DNA of 64,000 bases from Jiangella alba (lineage in GTDB: Bacteria; Actinomycetota; Actinomycetes; Jiangellales; Jiangellaceae): positions 3,385,722 to 3,449,721 of the forward strand of contig NZ_FNUC01000004.1 in the NCBI RefSeq assembly GCF_900106035.1, given 5' to 3'. Every line of letters starts with the position of its first letter. Positions within the stretch are counted from its first letter, which is position 1. A model generated the notes under the pieces. It was given only the letters and a program-made list of their open reading frames with translations, had not been told where the DNA came from and made no database searches. Shown in pieces: positions 26,472 through 34,246 of the stretch. Position numbers and translations under genes: made by a program.

Positions 26472-27260
26472 TCAGAAGGGGTCGTCCAGCATGGAGTCGA
26501 TCGCACCGTCGATCGACTGGCCGCCGTCGACGGTGATCGTCTGGCCGACGATGAAGCGACTCTTCGACTTGTCGGCCAGGAACACGGCGAGCTCCGCGAT
26601 GTCGGCGGGCGTCCCACCGGCCCCGAAGGGGATCTTGCGGTTGAAGCCGTTGAGGTCGCGCTCGGAGTAGCGGTCGAGGGCCTTGGTGTGGATCAGGCCC
26701 GGTGCGATGCAGTTGACGTTGATGCCGTACTCGATCAGCTCCACCCCGAGCGACTTGGTCAGCATGTTCAGCCCCGCCTTGGCGGCCGAGTACGGCAGCG
26801 CCTTGCGGCGGACCCAGGTGACGTCACCGTGGATCGACGAGATGTTGACGATGGCGCCAGGCACCTCCTGAGCGACCATCGACCTCGCCGCGGCCTGCGC
26901 GCAGTAGGACGCCGCGCTCAGGTTGAGCGCGATCTGGCCGTCCCAGTACTCGGTGGGCATGTCGATGAAGCCGCCAGGGGGCATCCGCAGCGCTCCACCG
27001 GCGTTGTTGACGAGGACGTCGATGCGCCCGAAGCGTTCGACGAAGTGTTCGACCATCGCGTGCGCTTCGCCCGCGTCGGCGACGTCGGCGGCGAAGATCT
27101 CCGCCTCGACGCCGAGCTCCCGGCACTGCTGCGCGATCTGCTCCGCATCCGCGGCCGAAGACCTGTGGTTGACGCCGACGTGGTACCCCTCGCGGGCGAA
27201 CGCCAGCGCGCAGCCGGCGCCGATCCCACGCGAGGCCCCGGTGATCAGGGCGGCCTTCAT
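26472..27260 (-). CDS. Short-chain dehydrogenase/reductase
   Basis: This is a 262-residue classical SDR. It has the nucleotide-binding TGASRGIGAG (residues ~7-16), LVNNAGG, the catalytic Ser of VNISSIHG and the YSAAK dyad, and the C-terminal IAPGLIHT and ITVDGG segments. It oxidises or reduces a hydroxyl/keto group with NAD(P). It is the third gene of a coupled operon after a Gfo/Idh/MocA oxidoreductase and an MBL-fold hydrolase (ATGA overlap). This suggests a short sugar-acid pathway of dehydrogenase, lactonase-like hydrolase and SDR. The substrate is unknown. Confidence 0.88.
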   Translation of the reverse strand: MKAALITGASRGIGAGCALAFAREGYHVGVNHRSSAADAEQIAQQCRELGVEAEIFAADVADAGEAHAMVEHFVERFGRIDVLVNNAGGALRMPPGGFIDMPTEYWDGQIALNLSAASYCAQAAARSMVAQEVPGAIVNISSIHGDVTWVRRKALPYSAAKAGLNMLTKSLGVELIEYGINVNCIAPGLIHTKALDRYSERDLNGFNRKIPFGAGGTPADIAELAVFLADKSKSRFIVGQTITVDGGQSIDGAIDSMLDDPF

Positions 27261-28141
27261 GTGTGCTCTCCCTCGGCGGCCTCCTGGTAGGCGGCCACCG
27301 TGTGCATCGGTAGGAACAACTTCTCCGGCTCGACACCGCCGACACTGCCGACCAGCGCGCGTGCGACCGTGTGCGGGTCGGTGACACCGGCCGCCGCCAT
27401 CCCGGCCACGAACCCGCGATCGTGCTCGTAACAGCCGATACAGCCGGCGAGGAAGCGGCGGGCCGCCTCTTCGCCGACGGCGGCTTCGCCCAAGGGCAGG
27501 TACGGGTGCCCGCAGACGATGTTGCGCACCGGCAGCGCGAGCAGGCGGTGCAGCGAGTCCAGATACCGGGCCGGGTCGAACAACAACGCGCAGCCCTGCG
27601 AGATCGTCCCGTTGAGCTGCAGTGAGTCGCCCGTGACCAGCGTGCCGGAGCGGACGTCGAAGAAGCAGCACGCGTCGGTGTCGTGGCCGGGCGTGTGGAT
27701 CACGCGCAGCGGGCCGACCATGTCGCCGTCGTCGAACAGGAGGTCGGGCACGACGCCGTCGAGCACGGGCGGCGGCGCCGGGCTGTGCTCGGGGAACCTG
27801 GCGCGGATCTCACGGCTGTACGCGAGCGGGTCCCGCATGCGTGCCCCCGACTCGGAGAACACGCCCACCTCGAGCGACGGTGCGATCTCGCGCATGCGCG
27901 CGATGCCGCCGACGTGGTCACCGTGGATGTGGGTGGCGAGTACCCGGCCGACGTCGGAGAGTTCGATCCCCAGTTCGGCCAGCGCCGGCACGATCGTGGA
28001 GTCCACCGTCTCGGCCGACCCTCCGCTGTCGACGAGGATCGGAGGACCGTCGCCGAGCACCAACGTGACGCCGGTCCACACACCGGTGAAGGGAACCTTG
28101 AGCAGGAACACGCCGTCGGTGATGCGGGTGAAGCGCTCCAC
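27257..28141 (-). CDS. Metallo-beta-lactamase-fold hydrolase
   Basis: This 294-residue protein has the dinuclear metal motif THIHGDHVGG, then HTPGHD, TGDSLQ (bridging Asp) and CGHPYLPL. All ligands are intact. Members act as lactonases, glyoxalase II enzymes, thioesterases or sulfur-handling hydrolases. Between a Gfo/Idh dehydrogenase and an SDR, a sugar lactonase role is reasonable but inferred. It starts with GTG three bases after the upstream stop and overlaps the SDR by four bases. Confidence 0.85.
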   Translation of the reverse strand: MERFTRITDGVFLLKVPFTGVWTGVTLVLGDGPPILVDSGGSAETVDSTIVPALAELGIELSDVGRVLATHIHGDHVGGIARMREIAPSLEVGVFSESGARMRDPLAYSREIRARFPEHSPAPPPVLDGVVPDLLFDDGDMVGPLRVIHTPGHDTDACCFFDVRSGTLVTGDSLQLNGTISQGCALLFDPARYLDSLHRLLALPVRNIVCGHPYLPLGEAAVGEEAARRFLAGCIGCYEHDRGFVAGMAAAGVTDPHTVARALVGSVGGVEPEKLFLPMHTVAAYQEAAEGEHT

Positions 28142-28144
28142 GGG

Positions 28145-29416
28145 CTACGCCCCGAGACCGATGGCGTCGTCGATGCCGGCCTGGTAGTCGCCGACGGAGC
28201 CGTCGAGGATGTCGTCGACCGTGACGATCCGGCCTCCGGCGGCGCCGGACTCCATCATGGCGTAGCAGACCGCGATCGCCCGGATGCCCTCCTCGAGGCC
28301 GACCTCCGGCGGGGTGCGGGTCGCGATGGCGTTCCCGAACTCGGCGTACTCCACGGCCAGCAGGAGTCGGTCGACGGTCTCGAAGTCGAGGCCGTACGCG
28401 GTCGCCTGCGGGCCGCCGAACAGCGCGGCGGTCACGTCGTCGAGCCGGAACCGCGGCACCAGCGGGAGGATCTCCGCACCCGTGTAGGTCTTGGTGCGGT
28501 CCAGGGTCAGCACGAGGGGCCGGCCGCTGCGGTCCTTGGGAATCTCCACCGCACCCGCCGACCCGTGGACGCTGCGGGCCCAGCTCTCGCGGCCGTGCTC
28601 GGCGCGGTTCTCGGCGTACTGCCCGACGGCGCCTGAGGCGAAGTTGACCATCGCGAACAGCGCGTCGTCGGCCGTGGCCTCGAACTCGGCGGGCATCGCC
28701 GCCTGGGACTGGCCGTACACGCCTCCGGGGTTCGAGGCCGGGGCGCCGCCGGTCGCCGCCGGGTTGTAGCGGATCTTCTCGAACAGCCGCATCTGCGCGT
28801 AGACGCTGACGACGGGGCCGAGGTAGTACTCCATCATGTCCGTGTAGTGCGTGCCCGCGTCGAAGAGGATGCCGCTCTCGGCCTTCAGATGACGCCACAT
28901 CGAGATCGCCATCAGGTCGCCGCCGCCACCGGAGCTCTGGTGGAAGTAGCGCGGCTCGCCGAGGACGCCGCCCTCGATGAGGGCCTTGACGAGCCGATTC
29001 GTCGGGTCCCGCCGGAAGTTCTCGGCCACGCTGAGGATCCGATCCGATCCGGCGACGGCGTCCTTGAGCTGCCGAGCGGCCGCGACCGTGAGCCCGACCG
29101 GCTTCTCCACCATCACATCGAGCCCGAGGGCGATCGCGTCGGCGGCGAGGCTGTGATGGAACCGCGGCACGGTGGTGATGTCGACCGCCACCGCCCCGAG
29201 GCGTTGCGCCGCGTCGAGGTCGGCGCACGTGGCCGGGCGGCGCCCGAGCCGCGTCTGTGCCTCGTCGGCGAGGCGATCGGCGCGGGCAGGGTCGACGTCG
29301 CAGACGGCAACGAGGTCGAACGGATTCAGATCGGCCCGCTCGAGTTCGGACAAGCCGAACAGGTGCCGTGTCCCCATACCGCCGCAGCCGACGATCGCGA
29401 CGGGAATCCGTTCCAT
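28145..29416 (-). CDS. Gfo/Idh/MocA-family oxidoreductase
   Basis: This 423-residue NAD(P)-dependent oxidoreductase has an N-terminal Rossmann motif AIVGCGGMGTRH, the conserved VEKPVGLTV lysine-proline segment, and a C-terminal alpha/beta domain with FDAGTHYTDMMEYYLG, including a catalytic-type His. The family acts on sugars, inositols and their derivatives. The ATG at 29416 has AGAGG upstream; an earlier in-frame start at 29464 lacks support. It leads an operon with an MBL-fold hydrolase and an SDR, behind a promoter carrying an 18-bp palindrome shared with the 14,932 gene. Confidence 0.88.
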   Translation of the reverse strand: MERIPVAIVGCGGMGTRHLFGLSELERADLNPFDLVAVCDVDPARADRLADEAQTRLGRRPATCADLDAAQRLGAVAVDITTVPRFHHSLAADAIALGLDVMVEKPVGLTVAAARQLKDAVAGSDRILSVAENFRRDPTNRLVKALIEGGVLGEPRYFHQSSGGGGDLMAISMWRHLKAESGILFDAGTHYTDMMEYYLGPVVSVYAQMRLFEKIRYNPAATGGAPASNPGGVYGQSQAAMPAEFEATADDALFAMVNFASGAVGQYAENRAEHGRESWARSVHGSAGAVEIPKDRSGRPLVLTLDRTKTYTGAEILPLVPRFRLDDVTAALFGGPQATAYGLDFETVDRLLLAVEYAEFGNAIATRTPPEVGLEEGIRAIAVCYAMMESGAAGGRIVTVDDILDGSVGDYQAGIDDAIGLGA

Positions 29417-29540
29417 GCTGCCGCACCTCTCCCTAGGTTCTCGTTCGACTCCGCGCGACGCCACGCCGGACAGGTTCCCGCGGCCGTGGGGGCCAGGTGC
29501 CCAAGGGAATGACGGTGGTGCGCCATGCAGTCCGCCACTG

Positions 29541-29578
29541 ACGCTAATTGACTACAGCTTAATATGTCAATACATATT
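29541..29578 (-). promoter_or_regulatory. Promoter and 18-bp palindromic operator of the Gfo/MBL/SDR operon
   Basis: On the minus strand TTGACA (29570-29565) and TAGCGT (29546-29541) are 18 bp apart. A perfect palindrome AATATGT-CAAT-ACATATT (29561-29578) covers the -35. Its core ATGTCAATACAT recurs at 14804-14815. The GntR regulator encoded next door is the obvious candidate to bind. Confidence 0.75.
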
Positions 29579-29616
29579 TACGGATCGACGGAGGTTCGGC
29601 GCGTCCGCGTGGTGCG

Positions 29617-30363
29617 TCAGTTCTCCTCGAGCACCAGATCGATCGCGTAGCCGTCGGATCGGTAGACGTGCTCGGCATGCTCGACCGGCGCGCCACCCGG
29701 CTCGAACGCCGTGCGGCTCAATGCGATGACGGGCAGCCGGCCGGAGATCCCGAGCAACTCGCTCTCCTCCGCCGTCGGCAGTCGGGCCGAGATGGACTGG
29801 TGGGCGACCACGGAGCCGACGCCGTGATCGCGCAGCATCGAGTAGAGGCCACGTTGCTCGAGCTGTTCCTGCGTGATCGAGATGAAGCGCGGCGGAAGCC
29901 AGTTCTGCATGATCGCCAGCGGCTCGCCATCGGCGAACCGCAGCCGTCTCAGGGCCAGCAACTCCGCGTCCGGTTCGAGGTCGAGAGCTGCCGCGGCCTT
30001 CGGGTAGCGCTCGTTCGCCCGGCTCAGCACCTTGGTGCTGGGGTTGCGGCCCTGAATCGACAGGTCCTCGTACAGGCTCCCTTTGCTCACGCGCCGGTGT
30101 ACTCGGCGACTGGTGACGAAGGTGCCGCGCCCTTGCCTGCGCACGAGCAGGCCTTGGTCGACGAGGTGGTGGATCGCACGCCGAACCGTCGGGCGAGACA
30201 AGCCCAGCCGTTCGCTCATGGCGACCTCGTTCTCGAACGGGTCGCCCGGCTGCGCCTGGCCACCTGCGATCGCCGCCGCCAGCTGTTCGGCGAGCTGGAA
30301 GTACAGCGGAATGGGCGAGGCGCGGTCGAGTGCCACTGGGACTACCGCTTCTCCTGCTGGCAT
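29617..30363 (-). CDS. GntR-family regulator, HutC/UTRA type
   Basis: This 248-residue regulator has an N-terminal winged helix (PLYFQLAEQLAAAIAGG to LGLSRPTVRRAIHHLVDQG, ~residues 18-75, then GRGTFVTS) and a C-terminal UTRA effector domain (~90-240) that usually binds a sugar phosphate or related acid. It lies between the Gfo/MBL/SDR operon and the IolC-like kinase, both of which have palindromic promoters. It probably senses an intermediate of this sugar pathway. The start is uncertain: ATG 30363 and GTG 30369 both lack a good SD. Confidence 0.87.
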   Translation of the reverse strand: MPAGEAVVPVALDRASPIPLYFQLAEQLAAAIAGGQAQPGDPFENEVAMSERLGLSRPTVRRAIHHLVDQGLLVRRQGRGTFVTSRRVHRRVSKGSLYEDLSIQGRNPSTKVLSRANERYPKAAAALDLEPDAELLALRRLRFADGEPLAIMQNWLPPRFISITQEQLEQRGLYSMLRDHGVGSVVAHQSISARLPTAEESELLGISGRLPVIALSRTAFEPGGAPVEHAEHVYRSDGYAIDLVLEEN

Positions 30364-30388
30364 CTTCACCCTGTTCTGACGTTCAACA

Positions 30389-30406
30389 TGTCAACTCAAT
30401 GTGACA
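30389..30406. promoter_or_regulatory. Possible GntR operator upstream of its own gene
   Basis: TGTCA (30389-30393) and TGACA (30402-30406) form a spaced inverted repeat just before the GntR start. It resembles half-sites of the 29,561 palindrome, suggesting autoregulation. This is short and tentative. Confidence 0.35.
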
Positions 30407-30456
30407 ATAGCGGCGAGCCACATGCTGAGACAAGAAGCTCGCCTCGGCGGGTCGGG

Positions 30457-31416
30457 TCATCGACGCTGCTCGTGTGACTCGAGAAGCTCGGCCACCTCGG
30501 TCATCGTGGGCATGGCGGCCGAGCACGCGCGCCGCGACGTCACGATCGCCCCTGCGGCCGCGGCGCAACGCATCGTCTCGTGCAGCGGCCAGCCGGCCAC
30601 GGCGCCCTTGAGGAGCAGTCCGCCGAACGCGTCGCCGGCTCCCAGCCCGTTGACCGGCCGCACCGGGAACGCCGGCTGCTCGACGAGGAGCTCGCGGGTG
30701 GCGGCCAGCGCCCCGTCCGCCCCCTGTTTGACGACGGCCAGTCGTGGCCCTCTGCTCAGCAACCGGCGCGCGAGGTCCGCCGGCGTCCCCGTCTCGCCGA
30801 GCGCGATCGCCACCTCGCGCAGGTTCCCGATCACGGCATCGACCTGGGACAACACGGGCAGCAGGCGATCATGCAGGGCGTGTTCGCTCGGCCAGAAGTC
30901 TGGCCGGTAGTCGAGGTCCAGGAAGACCTGGTGCGCCGCGGCGATCGCAGCGGTCTGCGCGGCGGCCGACCGGGTCGTGGCGAACCCGGAGGCTGTGATC
31001 CACAGGACGCGCGACGCGGCCGCGGCGGCCACGAGCTCGTCGACGTCGAGGGCGTCCTCCGGCGGTGGCGTGTCGCGGAAGAAGGTCAGTCCGGGGGTGC
31101 GGGGGTCCTCGAGATCGCACACCGCGAGCGTGGTCCGGCGGCCGGGGACGGCGTGGACCCACCGGGTGTCGACGCCGAAGGTCTCGAGCTGATCGACCAC
31201 GAAGTCGTGGAAGAGGTCGTCGCCCGTGCGGGTCACCACCGCGCTGCGCAGGCCGGCGCGAGCCGCCGCGACCGCGACGTTCGTGGGTGACCCGCCGAGG
31301 TACTGGCGGTAGGACTCCACGTTCTTCGGCGGGCGACCGTCCTCCGCCGGGTAGAGATCGACGACCGCCCTCCCGGCCGTGACGACGTCGAACTCTCGGT
31401 CCATCTGTGCAGACAT
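30457..31416 (-). CDS. iolC: PfkB-family sugar kinase, IolC-like (5-dehydro-2-deoxygluconokinase)
   Basis: This 319-residue ribokinase-fold enzyme has the IolC hallmarks AGRAVVDLYPAEDG and YLGGSPTNVAVAAARAGL. A C-terminal ATP/catalytic motif GLGAGDAFGG carries the base Asp. IolC phosphorylates 2-deoxy-5-keto-gluconate in inositol breakdown. The divergent neighbour is a DUF2090 aldolase, which in many bacteria is fused to IolC, strengthening the call. The ATG at 31416 has no SD but lies six bases after a TAATAT -10, so the mRNA is probably leaderless. The other classical iol genes are absent, so the true substrate may be a related keto-sugar acid. Confidence 0.78.
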   Translation of the reverse strand: MSAQMDREFDVVTAGRAVVDLYPAEDGRPPKNVESYRQYLGGSPTNVAVAAARAGLRSAVVTRTGDDLFHDFVVDQLETFGVDTRWVHAVPGRRTTLAVCDLEDPRTPGLTFFRDTPPPEDALDVDELVAAAAASRVLWITASGFATTRSAAAQTAAIAAAHQVFLDLDYRPDFWPSEHALHDRLLPVLSQVDAVIGNLREVAIALGETGTPADLARRLLSRGPRLAVVKQGADGALAATRELLVEQPAFPVRPVNGLGAGDAFGGLLLKGAVAGWPLHETMRCAAAAGAIVTSRRACSAAMPTMTEVAELLESHEQRR

Positions 31417-31449
31417 AGAAACATATTAACAATCTGTTAGCATCACCTC
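31417..31449. promoter_or_regulatory. 33-bp divergent promoter region giving leaderless transcripts
   Basis: Only 33 bases separate the two divergent ATG codons (31416 minus and 31450 plus). A TAATAT -10 on the minus strand (31428-31423) and a TAGCAT -10 on the plus strand (31438-31443) each end exactly six bases before their ATG. Transcription would therefore begin at or next to the A of the start codon. Neither gene has an SD. ACATATTAA (31421-31429) also occurs in the 29,561 operator region, hinting at shared control. Confidence 0.65.
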
Positions 31450-32346
31450 ATGAACATGCCGGATGGGAGCGCGGCGGTCTCCGACGGAGGACCGCCGATG
31501 GCAGTGCTGGCGTTCGATCACCGAGAACGTGCGTTCGCCTCAGTGCGCTCCACAGGGATGACGCGCGAGGAGATCGGCCGGTCGAAGGAGCTGATCTTCG
31601 AGGCGTTCGTAGCCGCCGTGGACAGCGGGCTCGCCGGAACGCGCCCCGGCGTCCTGATCGACGAGGAGTTCGGCGCACCCATCGCGCGGCGCGCCGCCGC
31701 GCTCGGTTTTCCGGTCTCGATGCCGGTGGAACGGGCATTCGAGCCCGTGTTCACCTTCGAGTACGGCGGCGACTATCGGCGGCATCTGCTGGAGTTCCGG
31801 CCCGCCTGCGCCAAGGCGCTCGTGCACCACCGCACGACAGACCCGCTCGAGGCCAGACAGACGCAGCTCACGAGGCTGCGTGAGCTCTCGGAGTTCCTGG
31901 CCGAGCAGTCGATCGGCTTCATGCTCGAGCTGATCGTCGGTCAGAGCGACGGCGGCACCGGGCAGATCCCCACCGTCGACGTCGAAGAGCTGTGCGGATC
32001 GATGGCCGAGATGCAGAACGCCGGCGTGCTCGTCGACCAGTGGAAGGTCGAGGGCATCTCCTCACCCGACGAGGCGGCACAGGTCGCCGCGCAGGCCGTC
32101 GTCGCAAATCCGCGGGCCACGTGCGTGGTCCTGGGAGCCGGCGCGCCCAACGACGTCGTCGGCCATTGGCTCGACGTCGCCGCCGCCACCCCCGGCTTCA
32201 GCGGGTTCGCGATCGGGAGGAGTATCTGGGGTGGGGCCGTCGCGTCCTGGCTGGATGGCAGGCTTGCGCGTCACCAGGCCATCGAGCAGATCGCGTCGAC
32301 GTACAGGTCGTGCGCCCTGCGCTACATGGGAGCACGAGTCAGCTGA
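31450..32346 (+). CDS. DUF2090 aldolase (2-deoxy-5-keto-gluconate-6-phosphate aldolase-like)
   Basis: This 298-residue TIM-barrel-type protein matches the DUF2090 domain that forms the C-terminal half of bifunctional IolC proteins. Characteristic segments are AFDHRERAF near the start, GVLIDEEFGAPIARRAAALG, EYGGDYRRHLLEFRPACAKA, VDQWKVEG with the presumed Schiff-base Lys, and FAIGRSIWGGA at the phosphate site. It should split a phosphorylated keto-deoxy sugar acid into two C3 units. It begins an operon with ADH, isomerase, Gfo/Idh and SDR genes. The ATG at 31450 suits a leaderless message; ATG 31456 is an alternative. Confidence 0.78.
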   Translation: MNMPDGSAAVSDGGPPMAVLAFDHRERAFASVRSTGMTREEIGRSKELIFEAFVAAVDSGLAGTRPGVLIDEEFGAPIARRAAALGFPVSMPVERAFEPVFTFEYGGDYRRHLLEFRPACAKALVHHRTTDPLEARQTQLTRLRELSEFLAEQSIGFMLELIVGQSDGGTGQIPTVDVEELCGSMAEMQNAGVLVDQWKVEGISSPDEAAQVAAQAVVANPRATCVVLGAGAPNDVVGHWLDVAAATPGFSGFAIGRSIWGGAVASWLDGRLARHQAIEQIASTYRSCALRYMGARVS

Positions 32347-33353
32347 TGCAGGCATTGCGCAAGACGGGACCCGACCCCGGCGCCATCGAGCTGCAGGACG
32401 TCCCGCGACCCACGGCGGCGCCCGGCCAGGTCGTGGTCGACGTCGCCGCGGCGGGTCTGTGCGGGACCGACCTGCACATCCTCGACGGCAGTTACGGTTC
32501 GCGGCCCCCGGTCACGCTGGGGCACGAGGTCAGCGGCACGATCGCCGCCGTCGGTGCCGGCGTCGACCCGGCTCGTGTCGGTGAGCGGGTCGCGCTCGAG
32601 ACCTTCTTCTCGACCTGCGGCGAGTGCCGCGACTGCCGCAGCGGTGCGCCGAATCGCTGCGGGTCGCGAGTGTCGATCGGTTCCGGCGCGGATGGCGGGT
32701 TCGCCGAGCAGGTCGTCGTGCCCGCCCGCAACGCCCGCCGGCTGCCGGCGCACGTGTCGTCGGCGGCAGGTGCTCTCAGCGAACCGCTGGCCTGCGTGTG
32801 CCGGTCACTGTTCCAGCCGACGCCGGCCGTACGGGCGGGCGATCGCGTCCTCGTCATCGGGCCGGGTGCGATCGGGCTGCTCGCGGCGCAGGTCGCTCGG
32901 GTCTCGGGCGGCGAGCCGGCCGTGCTCGGGACACCGGCCGACGCCGAACGACTGGAGGTCGCCAGGGCGCTGGGGTTCGCGATCGCAGCCGACCCGGCGG
33001 ACGCGCCCACCGACGTCGACGTCGTGCTGGAGTGCTCCGGCTCGGGCGCCGGCATGGCGTTGGGGATCGAGCGCGTCCGTAGGGGCGGCCGGTACGTCCA
33101 GATCGGCCAGCGGGGCGACGCGGTTCCCGTCGACCTCGCACTGGTCTCCTTCCACGAGCTCGTCATCACCGGCGGATTCGCCAGCACGGCCGACTCCTGG
33201 GATCGCGCGATGCGGCTGCTCGACCACCGGCTCGTCGACCTCGAGCCCCTGGTCAGCCGCAGGTATCCCTTGCGCGACTGGCAGGCGGCGTTCGACGCGG
33301 TGCGTACGAGCGCGGGCGTCAAGCAGCTTCTCTGCCCGGAGGGGACGCCATGA
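32346..33353 (+). CDS. Zinc-dependent alcohol dehydrogenase, MDR family
   Basis: This 335-residue medium-chain dehydrogenase has catalytic-zinc ligands in GLCGTDLHI and GHEVSG, a four-cysteine structural zinc loop (CGECRDCRSGAPNRC), and a Rossmann motif VIGPGAIGLLAA. The layout resembles sorbitol/threonine-type polyol dehydrogenases. It would oxidise a secondary alcohol on a sugar or polyol. The start overlaps the DUF2090 stop by one base (TGATG) and its end overlaps the next gene by four, so it is part of one translational unit. Confidence 0.9.
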   Translation: MQALRKTGPDPGAIELQDVPRPTAAPGQVVVDVAAAGLCGTDLHILDGSYGSRPPVTLGHEVSGTIAAVGAGVDPARVGERVALETFFSTCGECRDCRSGAPNRCGSRVSIGSGADGGFAEQVVVPARNARRLPAHVSSAAGALSEPLACVCRSLFQPTPAVRAGDRVLVIGPGAIGLLAAQVARVSGGEPAVLGTPADAERLEVARALGFAIAADPADAPTDVDVVLECSGSGAGMALGIERVRRGGRYVQIGQRGDAVPVDLALVSFHELVITGGFASTADSWDRAMRLLDHRLVDLEPLVSRRYPLRDWQAAFDAVRTSAGVKQLLCPEGTP

Positions 33354-34246
33354 AGCTCGGGTACAACACCTGGTCGACGCCGAACCTGCCGTTCGACCAG
33401 GTCGTGCGGGCTCTGTCGCGCATCGGGTACGACAGCGTGGAGGTCACGGTCTGCGAAGGGTGGCCCACCGACGCGCTCACCGCCACCGACGACGACGCCG
33501 GGCGCTGGCGAGCGGCCGCCGACGCCGCCGGCCTCGAGATCTCCAGCGTGACCGCGAACGCTCCGCTGGTGTGCGATGAGGACACGTGGGCCGGCAGCCG
33601 CCGCCGGCTCATCCGCTCGTTCGAGGTGGCCGCCGTCCTCGGCGGTGGCGGGGCGCTGCCGGTCAGCCTGGGCGCGCACAAGCCCAAGGCGCCACTGCTG
33701 GGCGGCAACCCGCCGCCGATCATCGCCCAGGACAGCTGGGAGTCGGACCGGCCGCTCATCGTCGACCGCTTCGGAGACCTCGTCGAACAGGCTGTCGCCG
33801 CCGGCTGCACCGTGGCGCTCGAACCCCACGCGGGCGCCGTCGTGTCGACGCCGGAGCAGGCGATCGCGGTCCTGTCCGACGTCGGCTCACCGGCGCTCGG
33901 GCTCAACCTCGACATCTCCCACTTCGCGGTGCGCCACTTCGCCCTGGCCGACGTCGTGGCGTCGTTGTTGCCGCACGCCGTCGTCGTCGAGGTCAAGGAC
34001 CACCGTCACACCGACGAGGGGTTCGACTTCCTCATCCCGGGGGAAGGTGAGTTCGACTACCCCGTCTTCCTGGGGTTGCTCGACCGTGGCGGCTACCGCG
34101 GAACGGTCTCGGTCGAGATCAGTGTCCGTCGTCAGGCGCTGCCGGACTTCGACGAGGTGCGAGCGGCCGAGTCGTCCTACCGAACCCTGGCGGCCGCCGC
34201 ACGGCAGGCCGGGATCGCCCGGGACTCACTGAAGGGGCGCTCATGA
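33350..34246 (+). CDS. Sugar phosphate isomerase/epimerase (AP_endonuc_2 TIM barrel)
   Basis: This 298-residue protein belongs to the xylose-isomerase-like TIM-barrel group. Metal-ligand segments are visible as VALEPHAG (Glu), LGLNLDISHF (Asp, His), VVEVKDHRH (Asp, His) and VSVEISV (Glu). Family members isomerise or epimerise keto-sugars, inosose or hydroxypyruvate, and IolE, IolI and IolH belong to it. It overlaps its neighbours by four bases each side (ATGA). The context suggests epimerisation of the ketose made by the neighbouring dehydrogenases. Confidence 0.87.
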   Translation: MKLGYNTWSTPNLPFDQVVRALSRIGYDSVEVTVCEGWPTDALTATDDDAGRWRAAADAAGLEISSVTANAPLVCDEDTWAGSRRRLIRSFEVAAVLGGGGALPVSLGAHKPKAPLLGGNPPPIIAQDSWESDRPLIVDRFGDLVEQAVAAGCTVALEPHAGAVVSTPEQAIAVLSDVGSPALGLNLDISHFAVRHFALADVVASLLPHAVVVEVKDHRHTDEGFDFLIPGEGEFDYPVFLGLLDRGGYRGTVSVEISVRRQALPDFDEVRAAESSYRTLAAAARQAGIARDSLKGRS

